64,000 bases of DNA from Glebionis coronaria. Taxonomy: Eukaryota; Streptophyta; Magnoliopsida; Asterales; Asteraceae. Location of the stretch: NCBI GenBank assembly GCA_025667525.1, contig CM046876.1:21167224-21231223 (forward strand), given 5' to 3'. Position numbers and translations under genes: made by a program. This document shows positions 58,577 through 64,000 of the stretch, one piece after another. Positions within the stretch are counted from its first letter, which is position 1; every line of letters starts with the position of its first letter. The notes beneath the pieces are model-generated. The model was not told where the DNA came from and did no database searches. It worked only from the letters and a program-made list of their open reading frames with translations.

Positions 58577-61294
58577 TTAGTTTTTCTTGGGGACCCAAGC
58601 CATTACAGACTTGGATCTACCTCGTGTATCAATGTAGGATAGCTTATCGAAAACTAGAGATACACCATTAGATTGAGTGCCCCTTTTGGGTGCCCAAACC
58701 CAACGAGCTGAGGCTTTCACAGCTTTTCCCCATCTTCCCATGTTCCTAGAATGAACAACTTTTCTAGCAGGGGATACCCCAGTTTTAGCAGGGGAATCCT
58801 TATGCTTAGCAGAGGGAACCCACCTTTTGTTTTGGCCTATGTTCATGTGTTGGTAAGGTCTAGGGCCAGATCTATATGTAGTATAAGGTGTTGGGGTGGT
58901 CACAGAAGTGTTGGGCTTTGGGTGAACATCATTTTCCTTTCTAAGGGCTGGAGCAACATATTTCTCAGCTACTCTATTTCTTAAGGCAGGGGCAACATAC
59001 TTGGCAGGGGAAAAGGATTTTGCCCCTGCATTTAGAAGAATGGCTCTAGGTTGCATATCCTTTAAGGGATTTTCAGCCACCATCTCCATTGGTGCCTTAC
59101 ACTCTTGATAAGTGTGTTCAAAACTGCCACATGTGAAGCAGGGCTTGGTATTGATCACAAAGTCTTTTCCTAATTGATGAGACTTTTGGTCATTCCAATT
59201 TCTTTGATTACCTCTGACATTCTTGTACATACCAGCATATTTAATGGTAGGTTTAGGAGACTGTGGCCTAGCCTTAGATTTGGAAGAGATGCTCTAAGAG
59301 TTTGGATTGCTGCTAGAAATTCCTTCTTTTGAAAACCTAACAGGATTGTCAATCTGCTTTAATCCAACCTGTTCCTGTTTAACATCCTTAATAACACTAG
59401 TTTTAACTAGAGACTCTTCTGTATCAAGGTTATTAGGTATGTAAGCACTCAAGTCAAACTCAATGTCATCCTGTTTTTCAAAACAAGGGAGACCAGTCCA
59501 TGACAAGTCTTTTCTAGGATAGGCAGCATGGATGTTAGCAGGGGGTGGAGGTATAGTAGCATTCATGTTCTTAATTCCAAACCCTGTTTTGTCCTTAGGA
59601 GATTGACCAATTTCAAATGCCTTGGTTAAATCTTTTGAAGCTTTTCCAAATTTTTCAACAGTTTCCTCATCTATCTTTTGGTTAGCTTTGAAAGTTTCAA
59701 GTTCAGCAGTTAAAACATTTATAGATTGGTTATTCTCCTTGGCATCTCTTTCTAGAACCACAATGTGATCCCTATAATCACTTTCTCTTTGCCTATACTC
59801 TCTTATGGTGGACTCTAGCTGTTCTAAAGCACGTTTGTAATTATCAAGATCATTATCACAATTGATATAGTCAGCTTTTACCTTTCTGATTTGATCATTT
59901 AAAGATTCAGTATTTTTTCTACAAGCTTTAGTACAGTATGAGTCATCATATACCTCATTGTCAGAGCTGGAACTTGACATGGCCATAAGTGCAAAGTCTT
60001 CTTCCTTTTCCTCAGTCATCAAAGCTTGATTTCTTTCCACGCTTTTTGTCATAGCACTCCAGTCCCATCCATTAGCTCCATCTATCCCCTGCATAGCTAC
60101 CATGGCTTTAGCACCAGAATCCTCATCCTTTCTATGGCTATTTCCAGACTTAGGTCCTCTGCATTCCCTGGCAAAATGACCCTTCTTGCCACAATTGTAG
60201 CATTCAACTTTTGCTTTATCAAACCCAGCCACATCAGATGGATTAATTGTGATCTTCTTCCCATACTTCTTGTGGAACCTGTTGGCTCTCATGCTTAGCA
60301 AAGCCATATTCCACTTGATATCCAATTCTTCTAGTGCTTGCTTACTGATTTGATTCAGATCTTCATGTAACACTGTAGATCCTTGTGGCCCTTGAGATGC
60401 TATGAAGGCACATGCAGTATCAAGGCTGAATGTAGCTGGTCTTTCTTCATCATAGGAAGGCCCAGACCTGGTAGCAGGGGAATAAGTAGCAGGGGCTACT
60501 TCTATTCCACTGTTCTTGGTGATTCCACTGCTTTGTGATATGAATGCCATGTTAGCAGGGGAATCAGCAACTCCACTTGAGTTGGTGGGAATTGTCCCTT
60601 TTGACTTCATTTCATTGACAATAGGTTCAAAAACTTTTAAGTTATTGTATATATCATCAATATTCTTGTTGTCCAAGTCATCCTTATTCTGCCAGATTGC
60701 CTTATAGACAAACCATTCTTTCTGAAGGCTGTTAAGAAACCTGGTATTCACCTGCTCTCTTGACACCTCAATATCAAAGAATTCCAAGTGGGCCACCATG
60801 TCTTGAAGCCTATTGTAAATAGCTCCAATTGATTCATCACCAATTGCTTTGAAAGAAGCAAAATCATCCAGCATTTGGTTCTTCTTCTTCTTCTTTGTGG
60901 CTTCATTTCCTCCAAAGGTTGTGCCTATGGCTTCCCATAGTTCCTTAGCTGTTTTGTATTTCCTGAATCTGAGTTGATGTCTATCAGGTAGGGCCAACAG
61001 CAATGAGCTATGAGCCCTGACATCATGCCTTCTAGCCAGTATTTCCTTATCACATAAAGCAGCAGATTTCTTCTTGTCCTTACCTTTGGAACTTTCACCT
61101 TCATCCTTGCCTTCTTCAACTGCCACCATTTTGTTGAATTGATCACCAAACTCTATGATCTCCCAGAGAACATAGTGTTCCATTTTCAGGTATTGTTGGA
61201 TTCTGAATTCCCATAATTCAAAGTTTTCAGGATCCAACATGGGTAACTTGAGGGCATTGTGGTTGTTGCTGTTTGTGGATGAATCTGAAGACAT
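58577..61294 (-). pseudogene. gag: Copia gag
   Basis: The start ATG at 61294 lies 48 bp after the primer site. The N-terminal part (LPMLDPENFELWEFRIQQYL, WEIIEFGDQ) is the copia gag (UBN2-like) domain, about residues 15-230. A CCHC knuckle, CYNCGKKGHFARECRG, lies near residue 370. A coiled-coil segment follows (NDQIRKVKADYIN, LEQLESTIREYRQ). A TAG at 59294-59296 is in frame. Reading then continues in the same frame to 58577, past a second cysteine/histidine segment, CFTCGSFEHTYQEC, and ends WVPKKN. Repeated SPA tripeptides (DSPAN, YSPAT, DSPAK, VSPAR) are encoded by the TTCCCCTGCT motif. Whether the TAG is a decay mutation or is read through is open. Confidence 0.82.
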
Positions 61295-61342
61295 GTTTGC
61301 TATGAGGATTTTGTTCTTGATTTAGACAAAGTTTCTCAACAA

Positions 61343-61354
61343 GCTCTGATACCA
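61343..61354 (-). promoter_or_regulatory. Copia primer binding site
   Basis: TGGTATCAGAGC on the - strand matches the 3' end of initiator tRNA-Met, the usual copia primer. Confidence 0.9.
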
Positions 61355-61356
61355 CT

Positions 61357-61881
61357 TGTTGATCCCAAAGTCAGATCTTAAACCTTAATAGCTTGTTTAA
61401 GGGTTGTGATAGAGAGAAAGAATTCAATCTAACACTAGAGAAACTTTGCAAAGCAAAGTAACTAAACAGGATGCGGAATGTAATGTTTAGCACAAGAACA
61501 AATGAGATTCAAACGTTGAACTTTAATATATCAAGGATATACGAATACCCAAAGTGGTATTAGGGTTTACAAAACCTTAAAGTAATAATAATGAAAAACG
61601 AAATGAGAAAGACACACTTTGCATGCTAACCTAGTGAGTCCTTTTATAGATGCAAGGACCCACGTACAAGATCACTACTAACAAACTATGGAAAGTATTA
61701 AGGAATAATAACTGAAACGCGTAAAGATCTATTCCATGTTTATCTTGACGGCAGGGCCTTTGACTCCAGCAGGGGAACGGATCCCCCTGCCTTTGTTATT
61801 TAGCAGGGGGAACTTACTCTAGCAGGGGTATGAATAATCAACTAGCAGGGGAAACAAATAAGCATAGATTTATTCCCAACA
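61357..61881 (-). repeat. 5' LTR of the copia element
   Basis: 525 bp. On the - strand it runs from TGTTGGGAATAAATC to GGGATCAACA. A TATAAAAG box lies at 61641-61648. The primer site follows two bases after the LTR. Confidence 0.93.
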
Positions 61882-61886
61882 ACCGG

Positions 61887-63811
61887 TATGGTGCTCGTGC
61901 AACCGGTGCAGCTCCTGGAACAAGGTCTATGTGAAATTCTACTCGGCGAGTCGGAGGTAATCCCGGCAAATCCTCAGGAAAGACTTCTAGAAAGTCCCTG
62001 TCAATAGGCACATCTTCAATCTTTCTTTCGACGGGTTCGGTTTCTTCTTTTTGAGTGATTTGTACTAAAAACACTGGGCATCCCTTCTCGGTGTACTTTT
62101 GAGTCCTAATACACGAGATAACCTCCAGTCTTGATTCGCCCTTCACTCCACTTCTTTCACCTCGTATGATTAGTACCTCATCTCCATAAGGAACACGAAC
62201 ATACTTCTCATGACACAAAATCTCTGCACGTGCCTTTGACATCCAGTCCATCCCAATGATAACGTCGAAACTTCCTAGTTCTATGGGGAGTAGGTCGATA
62301 TTGAATGGATGGTTTTGTAAATTTAGGGTACACCCCCTAAGAATAGTATCAGTAGTCACCGACTTCCCATCGGCTAATTCTACACTATATTTAGTATCTA
62401 ATACGGTTGGGATGACATTTAAACGTTCACTAAATGCAGTAGACACAAAGCTTCTATCCGCACTAAAATCAAAAAGTACCGATGCATAGATGTTATTGAT
62501 TAGAAACGTACCAGTGACAACACTGTTGTCATGCACTGCCTCCTCGGCTCCCAAATGATAAACCCTAGCAGGTACTCGGGTCTCAGTCTGAGCTCGTCTT
62601 CCTCCTTGATTCTCAGTCTGAGCTCGACTTCCTCCAGCCGGGGCTCCTTGAATCATCCTTTGGTTACCCTGTGGTTTGTTGTGGTGCTGGTTACCTCGGA
62701 TCTGGTTTCCTCTACCTCGGTTCCCGGCGTTAGGGCACTTGTTCTTGTAGTGTCCATTTTCACCACATCCAAAACAAGTAACCTCGCCACCTAAACCACC
62801 CTGACTCCCTGGTCCTCTCTGGCTACTGGAGCGAGCAGGTGCTCGGCAATCCTTGGCTTTATGCCCAGCGCTTCCACAGTTGTGGCAAGTAGGTGGACAT
62901 GAGCTGGTGTGGTGGCGACCACATCTTCCACAGAAGGGTAGTTTTCTAGCATAACTCCCTTTATGTCCCTGACTAACAGTGAACACCCTTGCCACTTCCT
63001 GGCGCTTGTTTTGGTTAAAGTTGTTGGTGTTACCGGTATTGTTATTGTTGTAGTGGTTGCCAGTCCATTTCCTTTTGTCACCCGAGCTTTCTCCCAATTC
63101 TTGCACCAGTTGGTACATCAATCCTTGAGCCATTTCAATGGCCTCATGCAAATCTGTAGGCTTGGATGAAGTAACATTTCCTTTGATGTTCAAAGGTAAG
63201 CCTTCAATGTACCTTTCCAACAATCGGTCATTGTTGGGCACCATATCAGGACATAGAAGAATCAGCTCCTGAAAACGCTGGTTATAAGCAGTGAGAGATG
63301 TACCCTTAACCTTCAAGTTCCATAGCTCACTCTCCATTTGCTTGACCACATTTCGAGGGCAATACTTCCTGATAAACATAGCCTTAAATTCACTCCAAGG
63401 CATGGCATAAGCAGTGTCAAGAGTCACAGCACGAGCATGAACATTCCACCAGGTCAAAGCACTGTCAAGGAGCGTGCTTGACGCAAACTTCACCCTATCA
63501 CCCTCAGCAACACTGCTAATCCCGAACTGGGATTCCAACTTCTCAAACCATCGAGTCAAACCTACCGCACCTTCCGTGCCACGGAAATTTCCTTGCATTA
63601 CTACACGAAATTCCTTGTAGGTGCACGATTTAGTGGTGGCAACGGCGCCTCCACGATTTGTGTCACCTTGCGTACTAGCTGTACGTGTAACATCAGCAGC
63701 TGCGAGAGCTTCAGCTACTCGATCCGTTATCATCTGACTCAGTAACTCTGGATCAACTCCACCATTATTAGCGGGTGGATTTTGAGCAGCAGGCCTTCGT
63801 CCTCTGGCCAT
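61887..63811 (-). pseudogene. gag-pol: Tekay gag and protease, cut by the copia insertion
   Basis: The start is the ATG at 63811 (MARGRRPAAQNPP); an upstream in-frame ATG at 63892 adds 27 residues unlike the family. The Retrotrans_gag region includes KFASSTLLDSALTWWNVHA, RKYCPRNVVKQMESELWNL and the ERYIEGLPLNIKG segment. Two CCHC knuckles are visible (CHNCGSAGHKAKDC and CFGCGENGHYKNKC), the first preceded by a CGRCGRHHTSSC variant. The protease loop reads VLFDFSADRSFVS, where the family has D-S-G-A-D, so the catalytic motif is altered. The frame is open up to the insertion at 61886 and would otherwise continue into RT. Confidence 0.9.
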
Positions 63812-64000
63812 CTTTCTATATGATAAACGGATTAGTGAGATTTTGTTCGATATAATGATCATGGCGCATATGGTAACAATAATGTAGTGCACACAATTTC
63901 AGAATATAAACATGTTATCCATCGCTATATGTAACCCAAATAAGATGATAACATAAACAAAATGAAACATCCATACAATTGTTTTCTAGGTACAACATAA

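Larger units (their letters stand above)
52787..61881 (-). mobile_element. Young SIRE-like copia retrotransposon
   Basis: LTRs are at 61357-61881 (5') and 52787-53290 (3', missing its first ~22 bases). The two differ at one of about 504 compared positions (53236 A, 61806 G). The primer site TGGTATCAGAGC is the initiator-tRNA-Met type usual for copia. The order of protease, integrase, RT and RNase H is that of copia. Flanks ACCAG (52782-52786) and ACCGG (61882-61886) are a 5 bp duplication with one difference. It lies inside the Tekay polyprotein gene. An extra ORF sits after pol. SIRE-type assignment is from the extra ORF, the long gag and the integrase/RT character. Confidence 0.9.
46540..64000 (-). 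mobile_element. Tekay-lineage chromovirus (Ty3/gypsy), interrupted and running off the window
   Basis: The 3' LTR is at 46540-50037. Chromodomain, integrase, RNase H and RT lie at 50095-52786, and gag with protease at 61887-63811, all on the - strand. The integrase end and chromodomain (RKVKQLRQSRIPIIKVCWN, FTWEREDQFKLKYPHLF) are typical of Tekay/Del chromoviruses, which tend to integrate into heterochromatin. The 5' LTR and PBS lie beyond 64000. A copia element (52787-61881) interrupts the polyprotein between protease and RT. Confidence 0.9.

Noticed and set aside
1..64000. tRNA, rRNA, microRNA or organelle-derived segments
   Set aside because: None was recognised by eye. Only tRNA-primer complements at the PBS sites were seen. 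A tRNAscan or organelle comparison would be needed to exclude small pieces.

Overview
The window is nuclear DNA of a flowering plant. Plant-only lineages of LTR retrotransposon (Athila, Tat, Tekay and a SIRE-like copia), hAT, Mutator and Harbinger DNA transposons, AT-rich intergenic sequence and intron-containing genes all point that way. The Tat antisense gene and the post-pol ORF of the copia element look like families I associate with Asteraceae (tribe Anthemideae, for example Tanacetum or Artemisia). That assignment is from memory and is inference. Only two ordinary host genes are recognisable in 64 kb.

Layout. (1) 1-15560: the 3' part of an Athila-lineage Ty3/gypsy element on the + strand, with its gag tail, protease, RT, RNase H, integrase and a ~4.1 kb 3' LTR. 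It is split between protease and RT by a 5.3 kb internally deleted Tat element (1442-6707, - strand) flanked by a perfect 5 bp duplication AGTAT. (2) 15561-16953: intergenic DNA with a ~40 bp minisatellite. (3) 16954-27777: a near full-length but decayed Tat element on the + strand. Besides gag-pol it carries a four-exon gene on the opposite strand encoding a 'gypsy-type transposase' (PF04195-like) protein. Exon phases agree across all introns except for damage in exon 1, and its TATA box is also present in the shorter Tat copy. (4) 27778-32321: intergenic sequence, a degenerate tandem repeat and a decayed hAT transposon on the - strand. (5) 32563-37024: a run of DNA transposons: a probable MITE, a 3.4 kb Mutator-like element with a 10 bp duplication, a 444 bp hAT-type MITE with a perfect 8 bp duplication, and a 149 bp Mutator-type MITE with a perfect 10 bp duplication. 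The 3.4 kb element holds about 33 copies of a palindrome (AATCACATGTGATT type) spaced ~21 bp apart in clusters.

(6) 37035-43000: the gene island. A PPPDE/deSI-like cysteine isopeptidase gene (three coding exons, + strand) converges on an intronless TAXI/GIP-type aspartic-protease-like secreted protein gene (- strand). (7) 44197-46002: a Harbinger MITE directly abutting a truncated Harbinger element, sharing one TAA target. (8) 46540 to the window end: a Tekay (chromovirus) Ty3/gypsy element on the - strand with a 3.5 kb LTR. It is split inside its polyprotein by a very young SIRE-like copia element (52787-61881, - strand) whose LTRs differ at one site in about 504 bp. The copia element has a truncated extra ORF after pol and more than 20 scattered copies of a TTCCCCTGCT motif.

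Most retroelement coding regions are broken by stops and frameshifts, many of them C-to-T or G-to-A changes as expected from decay of methylated DNA. The copia pol is the longest intact retroelement frame (1203 codons). The two host genes appear intact.
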